From Lachnospiraceae bacterium (GTDB taxonomy: Bacteria; Bacillota; Clostridia; Lachnospirales; Lachnospiraceae), in NCBI GenBank assembly GCA_017624855.1, contig JAGAMF010000005.1, positions 124,001 through 188,000 on the forward strand: 64,000 nucleotides of DNA, given 5' to 3'. The position numbers and the translations under genes were made by a program. This document shows positions 1-9,052 of the stretch, piece by piece (positions within the stretch are counted from its first letter, which is position 1; each line of letters starts with the position of its first letter). Under the pieces are notes generated by a model. The model made no database searches. It saw nothing but the letters and a program-made list of their open reading frames with translations, and had not been told where the DNA came from.

Positions 1-36
1 ATAGATGTGTGGCTGCAAAATAAAGAAAGTGAGTAA
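1..36 (+). CDS. C-terminal end of an upstream gene (partial)
   Basis: The first 36 bases read open in frame 1 and encode the tail IDVWLQNKESE followed by TAA at 34-36, three bases before the next ATG. The tight spacing suggests the end of a gene in the same transcription unit as the methyltransferase that follows. Too little is present to name a product, and it could be a chance open frame. Confidence 0.4.
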   Translation: MDVWLQNKESE

Positions 37-39
37 ACT

Positions 40-1449
40 ATGCATTTACCTCAGGATTTTATGACCCGTATGCAGGAGCTTATGGGCAGTGAATACGAGT
101 CTTTTATAAAAACATATGACAGAGAGCCTTTTAAGGCATTGAGGGTGAACACCTTAAAATTATCCCCGGAGGAATTTAAGGAAATATCGCCGTTTCATCT
201 TAGCCCTGTGCCTTGGTGCGAGACAGGTTTTTACTATGGGGAATCTGCGCTGAGAGCGGAAGGTAGGGCGGAAGCATTGCCGGAAGAACGGCCGGGAAAA
301 CACCCTTATCATGAGATGGGCCTGTATTATATGCAGGAGCCCTCGGCCATGTCCGTGGCGGAACTGGCAGGTGTTACCCCGGGAGAAAAAGTGCTGGATT
401 TGTGCGCTGCGCCCGGCGGAAAAAGTACTCAGTTGGCAGCGAAATTGCAGGGCGAAGGCCTGCTTGTCAGCAACGAAATTCACCCTGCCAGATGTAAAAT
501 TTTATCCCAGAATATCGAGCGCATGGGAATCACCAACAGCGTGGTTACCAACGAGACACCACAGGGCTTGTCGGCCCGGTTTGTGAACTTCTTCGACTGC
601 ATCGTGGTGGATGCTCCCTGCTCCGGTGAAGGCATGTTTCGTAAGGATGAAGAGGCGGTAAACCAGTGGTCTTTGGAGAATGTAACCATGTGCGCAGACC
701 GTCAGGATGAGATTCTGGACGAAGCGGTAAAAATGCTTTGCTCCGGCGGAAGAATTGTGTACTCCACCTGTACCTTTGCCCCTGCGGAGGATGAAGACTG
801 CATCAGGCGTTTCCTTGAACGGCATCCGGACTTTTATGTGGAGAAAGGCTGTGGATTTGAAGGATTTGCGCAAGGGAAACCGGAGTGGTGCGGCGGCTTA
901 AAAGAGGTTGAAAAGACTTACCGCCTGTGGCCCCATCATATTAACGGCGAAGGGCATTTTGCCGCCTTGCTTGTGCATAAGGGAGAAAAGACGGAAGCCG
1001 CGGAACCCGCCAATAAAAAGAAAAAAGGCGGAACCGTATTGGATAAAGAGAAGCTAAGGCTGTACGAGGATTTTATCAGAGAAACATTGGTAAAAGAGCC
1101 GGCCGGCGAGAAGATTCTCTTCGGAGAATCCCTGTATCTTATGCCTATGGAATTAAATCTAAAAGGGTTAAAAGTTCTGCGCCCCGGTTTGCATGTGGGA
1201 ACTTTTGAAAAGAAGCGGTTTGAACCATCTCATTCACTGGCGTTGGCATTAAAAATGCAGGATGTTAAGCAGGTTTTGGAAACGGATGTTGAAGCGGGAG
1301 AGCCTGAGAAATATTTAAGAGGCGAAAGTCTGGTTACGGAAGGCGGCAAGGGTTGGACCCTTGTATGCGCACAAGGGCATCCCATGGGATGGGGAAAAGT
1401 GAGCAACGGAATGCTTAAAAATCACTATCCCAAAGGACTTCGTCGGTAA
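40..1449 (+). CDS. rsmF: RsmF/RsmB-type rRNA (cytosine-5) methyltransferase
   Basis: The 469-residue protein belongs to the NOL1/NOP2/Sun family, SAM-dependent enzymes that methylate C5 of cytosine in rRNA. The SAM-binding loop CAAPGGKST is at residues 122-130. The two family cysteines are visible in DAPCSGEG (191-198) and in STCT (242-245); in this family the latter attacks the base and the former releases the product. The C-terminal roughly 100 residues, rich in Gly, Leu and Val, fit the PUA-like RNA-binding tail of RsmF, and the length is close to E. coli RsmF (about 480). It starts 3 bases after the preceding stop with only a weak purine-rich ribosome site. The exact target nucleotide cannot be decided from sequence. 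Confidence 0.88.
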   Translation: MHLPQDFMTRMQELMGSEYESFIKTYDREPFKALRVNTLKLSPEEFKEISPFHLSPVPWCETGFYYGESALRAEGRAEALPEERPGKHPYHEMGLYYMQEPSAMSVAELAGVTPGEKVLDLCAAPGGKSTQLAAKLQGEGLLVSNEIHPARCKILSQNIERMGITNSVVTNETPQGLSARFVNFFDCIVVDAPCSGEGMFRKDEEAVNQWSLENVTMCADRQDEILDEAVKMLCSGGRIVYSTCTFAPAEDEDCIRRFLERHPDFYVEKGCGFEGFAQGKPEWCGGLKEVEKTYRLWPHHINGEGHFAALLVHKGEKTEAAEPANKKKKGGTVLDKEKLRLYEDFIRETLVKEPAGEKILFGESLYLMPMELNLKGLKVLRPGLHVGTFEKKRFEPSHSLALALKMQDVKQVLETDVEAGEPEKYLRGESLVTEGGKGWTLVCAQGHPMGWGKVSNGMLKNHYPKGLRR

Positions 1450-1466
1450 ATAATCCGCGATTTTAC

Positions 1467-1495
1467 TTGCCGAAAGACAAGAATAAAGGTATGAT
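1467..1495 (+). promoter_or_regulatory. Sigma-A type promoter for argC
   Basis: TTGCCG at 1467-1472 and TATGAT at 1490-1495 are separated by 17 bases, and they lie 34 bases upstream of the argC start with an AGGAGG-like site (TTGGAGG) in between. This suggests argC begins a new transcription unit. Confidence 0.55.
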
Positions 1496-1529
1496 ATAAG
1501 ATAGGACAAAATTAGCTTGGAGGCTAGAC

Positions 1530-2477
1530 ATGAAAAAGAAAATATATATCGACGGAAGCGAAGGCACAACAGGACTTCGTATCCACGAGAGATTTCAGGG
1601 TAGGGATGATGTGGAAATTCTTACCATCAATCCGGAATTGCGTAAGGATCCGGAAGAACGAAGAAAGATGATTAATGCGTCAGACATTACTTTCCTTTGC
1701 CTGCCGGATGCAGCAAGTATAGAATCCGTAAGCCTGGTGGAGAATGAGAATGTTACCATTATCGATACATCCACCGCACACCGTACCATGGAAGGTTGGG
1801 CATACGGTTTTCCCGAGTTATCAAAGAACCACAGAGAAGCAATTAAAACAGGTAAAAGAATTGCGGTTCCCGGCTGCTATGCCACCGGTTTTATCTCTTT
1901 GGTATATCCTTTGACCGCAGGGGAGTTAATCGATGCAGATTGCCCCGTATCTTCTTTTGGTATTTCAGGATACAGCGGAGCGGGTAAAAAAGTCATTGCG
2001 GTTTATGAAGACGAGAACCGCGAGAAAATGTACGATGCACCCAGAGAGTATGCACTCTCCCAGAACCATAAGCATTTAAAAGAAATGCAGGCAATTACAG
2101 GCCTTTCAAGAAAGCCCCTGTTCTCGCCGATTATTGCGGACTATTATAGCGGCATGGTGGTTTCCGTGCCTCTCTATGCCGATTTCCTGAAAAAGAAGTT
2201 AAGCCTTGAGGAATTGTGGAACTATTTTGATGAGTATTATAAGGGTGAAGCATTTATTAAGGTTATGCCCTTAGGCAGCGAAGAAGAAACTGCAAACATG
2301 CTTCCCGGCAACGAATGTTCCGGCTGGGACGGATTGAGAATTTATGTTACAGGCAACGAGGAACGCTTCGTTCTTTCCGCTCAGTTTGATAACCTTGGCA
2401 AAGGCGCTTCCGGTGCCGCAATCCAGTGTATGAATATTATTATGGGTTGTGACGAAGCCAAAGGCTTAAACCTCTAA
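1530..2477 (+). CDS. argC: N-acetyl-gamma-glutamyl-phosphate reductase, type 2
   Basis: The enzyme reduces N-acetylglutamyl phosphate with NADPH to the semialdehyde, the third step of arginine synthesis, in the cytoplasm. The N-terminus carries the nucleotide-binding segment IYIDGSEGTTG (residues 5-15), and the active-site cysteine is C116 in VPGCYATG. The 315-residue length and the GSEGTTGLRI start match the shorter type 2 ArgC rather than the 330-350 residue classical form. A good ribosome site (TTGGAGG) precedes ATG 1530. No other arg gene is present, so it stands apart from the rest of the pathway. The gene that follows starts 17 bases after its stop and may be cotranscribed. Confidence 0.93.
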   Translation: MKKKIYIDGSEGTTGLRIHERFQGRDDVEILTINPELRKDPEERRKMINASDITFLCLPDAASIESVSLVENENVTIIDTSTAHRTMEGWAYGFPELSKNHREAIKTGKRIAVPGCYATGFISLVYPLTAGELIDADCPVSSFGISGYSGAGKKVIAVYEDENREKMYDAPREYALSQNHKHLKEMQAITGLSRKPLFSPIIADYYSGMVVSVPLYADFLKKKLSLEELWNYFDEYYKGEAFIKVMPLGSEEETANMLPGNECSGWDGLRIYVTGNEERFVLSAQFDNLGKGASGAAIQCMNIIMGCDEAKGLNL

Positions 2478-2494
2478 AGAGAAGGAGATTAATT

Positions 2495-3301
2495 ATGTTA
2501 TATATACTTTTAGCATTAGCATTTTTATCTGCCACCGCAATTGTGGTAGGTGCGCAGATGTTTAGCGCAGGTTACTGGTTAATTCTGATTTTTATCGGAT
2601 TATGGGCAGCTTGTTTTCTCGGTTGGGCAATCATCTACCTTTTATGGTTGTTGATTGTATCCCTTTTGGTAAACAAAAAGAAAGAAATTACCAAACCCAG
2701 CAAATTTTACGGATACTTTGTAAAAGAAACCATGAGCATGCTTCTGTTTTTCTCAAGAAGTAAGGTGCATATGGAGGGCGTAGAAAATATTCCCAGAGAT
2801 ACCAAGTATCTTTTGGTGGCAAATCACCGTTCCAATTTTGACCCCATTACCTGTCTTGCCAAATTCGGTAAGAATGACTTGGTTTTCGTATCTAAACCCG
2901 AGAACTTCAGTCTCCCTATTGCCGGCGGTTGGATTCATCACGCAGGCTTTATGGCCATCGACAGAGAGAATCCCAAGAACGCTCTTGTGACCATTAATAA
3001 GGCAGCGGATTATCTGAAAAATCAGCAGGTTTCCGTAGGTATCTTCCCGGAGGGAACCCGTAATAAAACCACAGAGCCCCTGCTTCCTTTCAAGAACGGT
3101 GCGTTAAAAATCGCTACCAAGGCGCAGTGCCCCATCGTAGTGGCTGCTATGAAGAATACAAGAGAAGTACAGCATAATTTCCCTTGGAAGAGAACTCACA
3201 TTTACCTTCATATTGAGGTAATTTCCGCAGAGGAAGTAAAAGAGTCCAATACAGCCAAGTTGTCTGAAAGAGTATATGACATCTTGAAGGCGAATGTATA
3301 A
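2495..3301 (+). CDS. plsC: 1-acyl-sn-glycerol-3-phosphate acyltransferase (PlsC family)
   Basis: It transfers an acyl chain to lysophosphatidate, giving phosphatidate at the inner membrane face. Two hydrophobic stretches lie at about residues 2-20 and 27-59. The catalytic HX4D motif is NHRSNFD (H111, D116), and the substrate-phosphate motif FPEGTR is at 184-189. At 268 residues it is slightly longer than minimal PlsC because of the N-terminal membrane anchor. A GAAGGAG ribosome site precedes ATG 2495. It is followed by a lipid-kinase gene, so these two may act together on phosphatidate/diacylglycerol metabolism. A second PlsC-family gene lies at 42959. Confidence 0.9.
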   Translation: MLYILLALAFLSATAIVVGAQMFSAGYWLILIFIGLWAACFLGWAIIYLLWLLIVSLLVNKKKEITKPSKFYGYFVKETMSMLLFFSRSKVHMEGVENIPRDTKYLLVANHRSNFDPITCLAKFGKNDLVFVSKPENFSLPIAGGWIHHAGFMAIDRENPKNALVTINKAADYLKNQQVSVGIFPEGTRNKTTEPLLPFKNGALKIATKAQCPIVVAAMKNTREVQHNFPWKRTHIYLHIEVISAEEVKESNTAKLSERVYDILKANV

Positions 3302-3400
3302 AAATAATTTCGGAAACAGAAGAGCGCATGAAATAAAGCAGGATATCTTTTATTTCAGACGCATAGATTACAGATGAAAAGATATAGGAGGGTACGCAGG

Positions 3401-4240
3401 ATGAAATATCTTTTATTTAATGGACTTGCCGGCAGCGGAACCTGTCGTAAGGCAGCAGAAGGGTATTTGGCAAAAGAAGGCGCGGATACACAGATGTTGG
3501 ATTTGGCGCAGATGGATGTAAGAACATGGATTTCTGCGGTAACTGCCGAAGATATCATTATTTTATGCGGCGGAGACGGGACCTTAAACCGTTTTGCCAA
3601 TGATTTGGACGGCGTTACATTACCTTGCCCCCTTCTTCATTACAGAGCCGGTACAGGCAATGATTTTCTGGTGGATTTGGAAGAGGAGCTTGGAACCAAA
3701 GATGTAGGCGCCATCAACGAATACATTACCAATCTTCCTACGGTTAAGGTAAAAGATATCGAGTGTAAGTTCATTAACGGTATCGGCTACGGCATCGACG
3801 GTATGTGTTGCGAATACGCGGATAAAATGCGCGCAAAAGGCAAGACTAAGGTGAATTACACTACTCTGGCAATTCGCTTATGTCTGTTTAAGTACAAGGC
3901 ACCCAATGCAACCATCACCATTGACGGTGAGGAGTTAAAGTATAGCAGAGTGTGGCTTGCGGCTTCCATGAACGGAAGATATTACGGCGGCGGAATGAAG
4001 GTTGCGCCTTTTCAGAAGCGTAATTCCGGTAAGGTATGTCTTGCAGTGGTACATAATCTGGGAAGATTAAAATTATTGACTATTTTCCCGAAAATTTTTG
4101 ACGGCAGTTATGTTAAACATAAAAAGCATGTGGAATTCCACTACGGCAATCGTATTAAGGTTGCTTTTGATACGCCTATGGCGTTGCAGATTGACGGAGA
4201 TACCGTTTTAGATGTTACAGAGTATGAAGTAACGCTGTAG
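3401..4240 (+). CDS. Diacylglycerol kinase-family lipid kinase (DagK/YegS-like)
   Basis: Members phosphorylate diacylglycerol or related lipids with ATP. The nucleotide-binding signature GGDGT is at residues 57-61, and the later segment with YRAGTGNDF matches the second conserved block of the DAGK catalytic domain. I place the start at ATG 3401 (279 residues) because an AGGAGGG site at 3386-3392 stands 8 bases upstream; an in-frame ATG at 3374 lies before that site. The leader carries a 9-bp inverted repeat (3329-3337 with 3349-3357). Its position after plsC suggests it returns diacylglycerol to phosphatidate. The exact lipid substrate is not known from sequence. Confidence 0.85.
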   Translation: MKYLLFNGLAGSGTCRKAAEGYLAKEGADTQMLDLAQMDVRTWISAVTAEDIIILCGGDGTLNRFANDLDGVTLPCPLLHYRAGTGNDFLVDLEEELGTKDVGAINEYITNLPTVKVKDIECKFINGIGYGIDGMCCEYADKMRAKGKTKVNYTTLAIRLCLFKYKAPNATITIDGEELKYSRVWLAASMNGRYYGGGMKVAPFQKRNSGKVCLAVVHNLGRLKLLTIFPKIFDGSYVKHKKHVEFHYGNRIKVAFDTPMALQIDGDTVLDVTEYEVTL

Positions 4241-4316
4241 GATAAAATCATTCTTACTTTCGGTTTGTTTCTTCCGGCAAAACACCGGAGTACTAATATA
4301 AAATAAGGAGAAAGTC

Positions 4317-5846
4317 ATGAACTTTTTAAACACATTAACGAATGTCAACAAGGTAATTAACGATTTTGTCTGGGTACAGGTTGGCTTGGTAATTCTCATC
4401 GGTACCGGCGTATTGATGACCCTTCTTTTGGGATTTTTCCAGATTACACACATTAGCCACTGGTGGAAGAAAACCGTAGGCGGAGTTTTTAAAAAGGATT
4501 CCCACAATAAAAAAGATGCCAAGAGCGTATCTCAGTTCCAGGCTCTTTGTACAGCTTTGGCGGCAACCATCGGTACCGGTAATATTGCAGGTGTGGCAAC
4601 TGCCATTGTAATCGGTGGTCCCGGTGCGGTGTTCTGGATGTGGATTGCTGCATTCCTTGGAATGATGACCAATTTCTCCGAAAATGTTCTCGGTATTTTC
4701 TATCGTAGAAGAAATAACCAGGGCGAATGGTCAGGCGGTCCCATGTACTACTTAAAAGACGGTCTTGGCAAAGCCATCGGCTATGAGAAAGTGGGTAAGG
4801 TATTGGCAGTGTTATTCAGCTGCTTCGCCATCCTTGCATCTTTCGGTATCGGTAACATGGGACAGGTAAATAAAATTACTTTGAATATTAAGTCGGCTTT
4901 CTTTGCCAAAGTAGAACCGGTTGTTTTGTTTGGCAATGTTGAGTTGATTCCTCTGATTATCGGCATTTCCTTAACAATTTTGGGCGGCTTGATTATTCTT
5001 GGCGGTTTACAGAGAATTGCGGCAGTTGCGGAGAAGGTTGTACCTTTTATGGCAATTGCTTATGTAGTGGGCGCGTTAATTGTATGTTGTGCAAACATTA
5101 CCGAAATCGGACCTGCATTTTTATCTATTTTTAAATTTGCCTTCGGTGTAAAGGCAGTAGGCGGTGCCGCAGTAGGTATCGCAGTAAAAGAAGTTATTAC
5201 CCAGGGATGTAAAAGAGGTGTGTTCTCTAACGAAGCCGGTCTTGGTTCTTCCGTTATGGTGCATTCCAATTCCGATGTTGTAGAGCCTGTAAAGCAGGGT
5301 ATGTGGGGTATTTTTGAAGTATTTGCGGATACTTTTGTAGTATGTACCATGACTGCTCTTGTTGTTCTCACATCAGGTTGGATTGATTTGGATACCGGTC
5401 TTGCGGTAGAAGGTGCCAATGATGCAACACTTGTTGCACAAGCATTCGGTAATGTATTTGGTCCCGTTGGACAGTGGTTCATCGCCATTGCCATGTTATT
5501 GTTTGCGTTCACTACCGTATTGGGCTGGTCTCACTACGGCGGTAAGGCAGTGGAATATTTATGGGGAATTAAGGCCACAAAGGTATACAAGGTTATCTTT
5601 GTTCTGATGATTGTATCCGGTGCATTGATGACATCTTCACTTGCATGGGATATTTCCGATACTTTTAACGGTTTGATGATGATGCCCAACCTTGTCGGTG
5701 TGGTAGCACTTTCCCCTGTAGTGGTTAAAATTACCCGTAATTACATAAATCGTAAAATTAAGGGTAAAGATGAAGAACCGGTTCTCTCTTATGATCCTGA
5801 AATTCAAGCAGAAGCAGCTAAGGCTGTTGCGGAAGGGAGAGAGTAA
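4317..5846 (+). CDS. Sodium:alanine/glycine symporter (AGCS family)
   Basis: The 509-residue integral membrane protein has about ten hydrophobic segments. The family block ALAATIGTGNIAGVATAI, near residues 80-100, and the GGPMYYLKDGLG segment are characteristic of the alanine/glycine:cation symporter family, which couples small neutral amino-acid uptake to Na+ or H+. The C-terminus is a short charged cytoplasmic tail rich in Glu and Ala. A TAAGGAG site precedes ATG 4317. The radical SAM gene starts 11 bases after its stop, so the two are probably cotranscribed, without an obvious functional link. Confidence 0.93.
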   Translation: MNFLNTLTNVNKVINDFVWVQVGLVILIGTGVLMTLLLGFFQITHISHWWKKTVGGVFKKDSHNKKDAKSVSQFQALCTALAATIGTGNIAGVATAIVIGGPGAVFWMWIAAFLGMMTNFSENVLGIFYRRRNNQGEWSGGPMYYLKDGLGKAIGYEKVGKVLAVLFSCFAILASFGIGNMGQVNKITLNIKSAFFAKVEPVVLFGNVELIPLIIGISLTILGGLIILGGLQRIAAVAEKVVPFMAIAYVVGALIVCCANITEIGPAFLSIFKFAFGVKAVGGAAVGIAVKEVITQGCKRGVFSNEAGLGSSVMVHSNSDVVEPVKQGMWGIFEVFADTFVVCTMTALVVLTSGWIDLDTGLAVEGANDATLVAQAFGNVFGPVGQWFIAIAMLLFAFTTVLGWSHYGGKAVEYLWGIKATKVYKVIFVLMIVSGALMTSSLAWDISDTFNGLMMMPNLVGVVALSPVVVKITRNYINRKIKGKDEEPVLSYDPEIQAEAAKAVAEGRE

Positions 5847-5857
5847 ATTGGAGTGTT

Positions 5858-6766
5858 ATGAACACAATGCATATAAGTAGTAACTGTGTACTGTGTCCCC
5901 GTAATTGTGGGGTTGACCGTAAAAATAATCGTAAGGGATATTGCGGCGAAAGCGATACCCTACGGATTGCCAGAGCTGCCCTGCATTACTGGGAAGAACC
6001 GGTAATCAGTGGCGAAACCGGATCCGGTGCCGTGTTTTTTACGGGGTGCAATTTAAAATGTATCTTTTGCCAAAACGGTGAAATTGCCGGTAACCGGATC
6101 GGTAAAGAAGTGACCGTTGACCGACTGGCGGAGATTTTTGGCGAGCTTGAAGAAAAGGGCGCGGCCAATATCAATCTGGTAACAGCGTCTCACTATGTGC
6201 CTTGGGTGGTGCAGGCTATTCGCGAGGCAAAAGCCGCAGGATTGCGTATACCGATTGTTTATAATTCCTCTGCTTATGAGAAGGCGGAAACACTGAAACT
6301 TCTGGACGGATTGGTGGATATCTATCTGCCGGATTTTAAATATATGGATGAAGCGCTTGCCTGGAAGTATTCCAAAGCGGCGGATTATCCGGAAACGGCC
6401 AAGGCGGCCATTGCAGAGATGTACCGTCAGGTGGGAGAGCCTGTGTTTGACCCTGAAAACGGCATGATGAAAAAAGGCGTAATTGTACGACACCTTGTTA
6501 TGCCGGGAGGCGTAAAAAACGCCAAGGCTGTCATTGATTATCTGTATGATACATTCGGCGGACAGATTTATATCAGTTTGATGAATCAGTACACGCCCCT
6601 TCGTCACATAGAAGAATACCCCGAGTTGAACCGCAAGGTAACCAAGAGGGAGTATGAAAGAGTCGTGGCATATGCTCTTGATAAAGGAGTCGAGAATGCT
6701 TTTATACAAGAGGGAGATACGGCGGAAGAAAGTTTTATACCGGCCTTTGATTATGAAGGGGTATAA
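5858..6766 (+). CDS. Radical SAM protein of the PflX (COG1313) type
   Basis: The radical SAM cluster motif CxxxCxxC is TGCNLKCIFC (C64, C68, C71), which in this superfamily holds a [4Fe-4S] cluster that cleaves SAM. An N-terminal set of cysteines (C10, C13, C17, C29) suggests a small extra metal or Fe-S site, typical of the PflX-like group related to glycyl-radical activases. The later segments VYNSSAYEK and LPDFKYMDEAL fit the family barrel. The substrate is not established; the name reflects homology to pyruvate formate-lyase activase, and a true PflA is present separately at 34153. The start at 5858 is chosen for the TTGGAGTG site just upstream; ATG 5867 is an alternative. Confidence 0.82.
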   Translation: MNTMHISSNCVLCPRNCGVDRKNNRKGYCGESDTLRIARAALHYWEEPVISGETGSGAVFFTGCNLKCIFCQNGEIAGNRIGKEVTVDRLAEIFGELEEKGAANINLVTASHYVPWVVQAIREAKAAGLRIPIVYNSSAYEKAETLKLLDGLVDIYLPDFKYMDEALAWKYSKAADYPETAKAAIAEMYRQVGEPVFDPENGMMKKGVIVRHLVMPGGVKNAKAVIDYLYDTFGGQIYISLMNQYTPLRHIEEYPELNRKVTKREYERVVAYALDKGVENAFIQEGDTAEESFIPAFDYEGV

Positions 6767-6800
6767 AAGTGCAATCGGTAGAGAGTGAGGTTAAAGAACG

Positions 6801-7247
6801 ATGTTTTTAAGCTCTGATGAAATCATGGGAGTAGCCACATGGTTTATGGTAGGCGCTATTTTTCTTTTCATAGGCGGTGGTATGACGATAAAAGGTGCAA
6901 AAATGCTTTACAAGGCCTTGTTCAGCTGCATTACCGTACAGGCAACCTGCGTGGAAATTCAGGAAATGCGGGATACGGAGGAACGGGGTTGGATGTACCG
7001 TCCCGTGTATGAGTATATGTATGAAGGCCGGCTCGTGCGTGCCAGCCGTCTTGAGTATGAAGAAATAAACCATACTCAGGTGGGCGCGGTAGAACAGGTT
7101 ACGGTAGAGAAAAAATGCCCCGACCTGATTGTGGACCATAAGCCCAATGCCGTTGTGGGCGGTGTTCTGCTTTTTATGGGACTTAATTTCTTCTTTTCAG
7201 CACTTGCTTTTTCAATTCCGGTAGTGGTTATGGTGCTTGTGTCTTAA
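6801..7247 (+). CDS. Small two-TM membrane protein with extracytoplasmic or cytosolic beta domain
   Basis: I do not recognise a characterised family. Two strong hydrophobic segments lie at about residues 13-33 and 122-146, flanking a roughly 80-residue polar middle part with alternating pattern (VCVEIQEMRDTEERGWMYRP and similar). This layout resembles DUF3592-like proteins, in which two helices bracket a small beta domain. It starts 34 bases after the radical SAM gene with a GTGAGG site, and probably shares its transcript. No enzymatic motif is visible. Confidence 0.65.
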   Translation: MFLSSDEIMGVATWFMVGAIFLFIGGGMTIKGAKMLYKALFSCITVQATCVEIQEMRDTEERGWMYRPVYEYMYEGRLVRASRLEYEEINHTQVGAVEQVTVEKKCPDLIVDHKPNAVVGGVLLFMGLNFFFSALAFSIPVVVMVLVS

Positions 7248-7345
7248 AATATTGGCACTCCGGGGCAGAAAAATATTTTATACCGGTTAAAAATGTAGTA
7301 TAATTAAAAGAGAGAATAGTTATATAAAAGAGAAAGGAGAAGCGT

Positions 7346-7819
7346 ATGTCGGATTTGTTAACCTCCGTATATTTACAGATGATAAGCGGAATCAACTCCA
7401 TACAGGGTGTATCTTCTTCGCCTGCCGTAAAAGAGGCGGAAGATGCCGGCGCAAGCACGGTCTCCTTTCAGGAAATATTAACGGAGCAGATGGAAGATTT
7501 GCAAGAGCTTCTTCAGACCGAAGAAGAACAGGTATCGCCCTTGGAAGAATTAAGAGATACCTTGGATAAAAGCATCTTAGGAAACCGTGGTCTGGATTTG
7601 CAGAGCATGTCGGAAGAGATGTTGTATTCTTCCGGTGGCAGCAGTGTGGTTGCCCAGCTTATGGAAGGGCATTTTGTGTCCATGGTAACCGCTACTTCCG
7701 AAGCGCAGGATAATGAAAGCTACCTGTCTCAGTCATGGAATACGGAAGAACAGTCCCGAACCGAGGAGATTGAGGAACTTCTTACCAATATGCAGAAAAC
7801 AATTAATTCCATAAAATAA
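7346..7819 (+). CDS. Hypothetical acidic protein, 157 residues
   Basis: The product is soluble, rich in Glu, Gln and Ser, has no signal peptide or membrane segment, and is predicted by eye to be mostly helical, with coiled-coil-like stretches (EILTEQMEDLQELLQTEEEQ and the C-terminal RTEEIEELLTNMQ). A consensus AAAGGAG site precedes ATG 7346. A TATAAT box at about 7300 is a plausible promoter. It is followed after 13 bases by a permease gene. I cannot assign a function. Confidence 0.6.
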   Translation: MSDLLTSVYLQMISGINSIQGVSSSPAVKEAEDAGASTVSFQEILTEQMEDLQELLQTEEEQVSPLEELRDTLDKSILGNRGLDLQSMSEEMLYSSGGSSVVAQLMEGHFVSMVTATSEAQDNESYLSQSWNTEEQSRTEEIEELLTNMQKTINSIK

Positions 7820-7832
7820 GTTGAGAATACAG

Positions 7833-8999
7833 ATGAAACATATTATGACTTTTATCAAAAAAGAACCTGTTTTTTGTGCGGCATGCCTGCTGATGCTGGC
7901 ATCCGCTTTTTTTGTGGTGCCGAGCAAGGCGTATTTCGGCTATATCGATTATAAGGTGCTGGCACTTTTATTCTGCCTGATGGCAGTGGTGGCCGGGTTA
8001 AAAGAAATGGGCGTATTCGACCGAATTGCAAGCGCGTTAAGCCGCAGGGTAACTACGGTGCGGGGGCTGACCCTTTTGTTAAGCCTTGTGTGCTTCTTCG
8101 TGTCTATGGTGATTACCAACGATGTGGCCTTGATTACTTTTGTTCCGCTGACGGTTTTGATGCTAAAAGGGCAGAAAGAAAGCCATGTGATTAAGGCTGT
8201 GGTGCTTGAAACCATAGCGGCTAACTTAGGCAGTTGCCTGACACCCATCGGCAATCCCCAGAACCTGTTTTTATACGGATTCGGCGAGTACGAGGTGGTG
8301 CAGTTTATTTGGGATATGACGCCGGTGGCAGCGGTATCTCTGGTGGCGGTGGTGTGCCTGTCGCTGATTACTTCCGGCGAGAAGTTAAAGGTAAGCGGCC
8401 AGACGGCGGAAGCCATAGATGAGGCCCAGGGACGGCTGATTGGGCCGGAAGAAGTGAATGTGAAGCCGACACTTCCCAAGGGAAAACTTGTAATGTACAT
8501 CCTTCTTTTTGTGGTGTGCCTTCTGGAAGTATTCCATGTTTTGCATTATCTGATTGTGCTGGGAATCGTTCTGGTGGCGTTGCTGATTTTTGACCGTAAA
8601 ATCCTTCTGAAAGTGGATTACATGCTTCTGGCAACCTTTATAGCCTTCTTCGTTTTTATCGGCAATTTGGGCCAAATAGAAAGCGTGCGCAGCATGTTGG
8701 AAGAGCTTCTCGCAGGCAGAGAGATTCTTGTGGGCATTGTGGCTTCACAAGCCTTCAGTAATGTGCCGGCGGCCATGCTTCTGGCGGAATTCTCTACGGA
8801 TATAAAAGGCCTTCTCTGGGGCGTGAATATGGGTGGCTTAGGTACCTTAATTGCGTCTATGGCAAGTCTGATTTCTTATAAAATCTACGCCAACCGCGAG
8901 GAAGCAAAATGCGGTAAGTACATGGGCTGGTTTTCCTTGTATAACTTCGGCTTGTTGGCGTTGTTTGTGGTGCTGGTGTTGTTCTTCGGTTGGAAGTAA
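7833..8999 (+). CDS. ArsB/NhaD/SLC13-like ion or anion permease
   Basis: The 388-residue protein has 10-11 hydrophobic segments. The segments NDVALITFVPLTVLML and GSCLTPIGNPQNL match the two repeated re-entrant loop signatures of the ion-transporter superfamily (TND and GNPQN), seen in ArsB, NhaD and divalent-anion carriers. An N-terminal hydrophobic helix begins directly. ATG 7833 is preferred; an in-frame TTG lies at 7821, directly after the upstream stop, and neither has a strong ribosome site, so translational coupling to the preceding gene is possible. The transported ion cannot be told from sequence. Confidence 0.82.
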   Translation: MKHIMTFIKKEPVFCAACLLMLASAFFVVPSKAYFGYIDYKVLALLFCLMAVVAGLKEMGVFDRIASALSRRVTTVRGLTLLLSLVCFFVSMVITNDVALITFVPLTVLMLKGQKESHVIKAVVLETIAANLGSCLTPIGNPQNLFLYGFGEYEVVQFIWDMTPVAAVSLVAVVCLSLITSGEKLKVSGQTAEAIDEAQGRLIGPEEVNVKPTLPKGKLVMYILLFVVCLLEVFHVLHYLIVLGIVLVALLIFDRKILLKVDYMLLATFIAFFVFIGNLGQIESVRSMLEELLAGREILVGIVASQAFSNVPAAMLLAEFSTDIKGLLWGVNMGGLGTLIASMASLISYKIYANREEAKCGKYMGWFSLYNFGLLALFVVLVLFFGWK

Positions 9000-9052
9000 T
9001 GCGCCGATTCGATACATGGAAGTAAAACGGTAAATAACATAGAAAGTGTGGT

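Noticed and set aside
4255-4295. CCGG/CCGG hairpin before the symporter gene as terminator
   Set aside because: The stem is short and not followed by a T run, so it was not listed as a terminator.
5060-5512. 150-residue minus-strand frame
   Set aside because: It lies fully inside the well-conserved alanine/glycine symporter gene and has low-complexity composition.
6053-6709. 218-residue minus-strand frame
   Set aside because: Antisense of the radical SAM gene; no ribosome site or recognisable domain.
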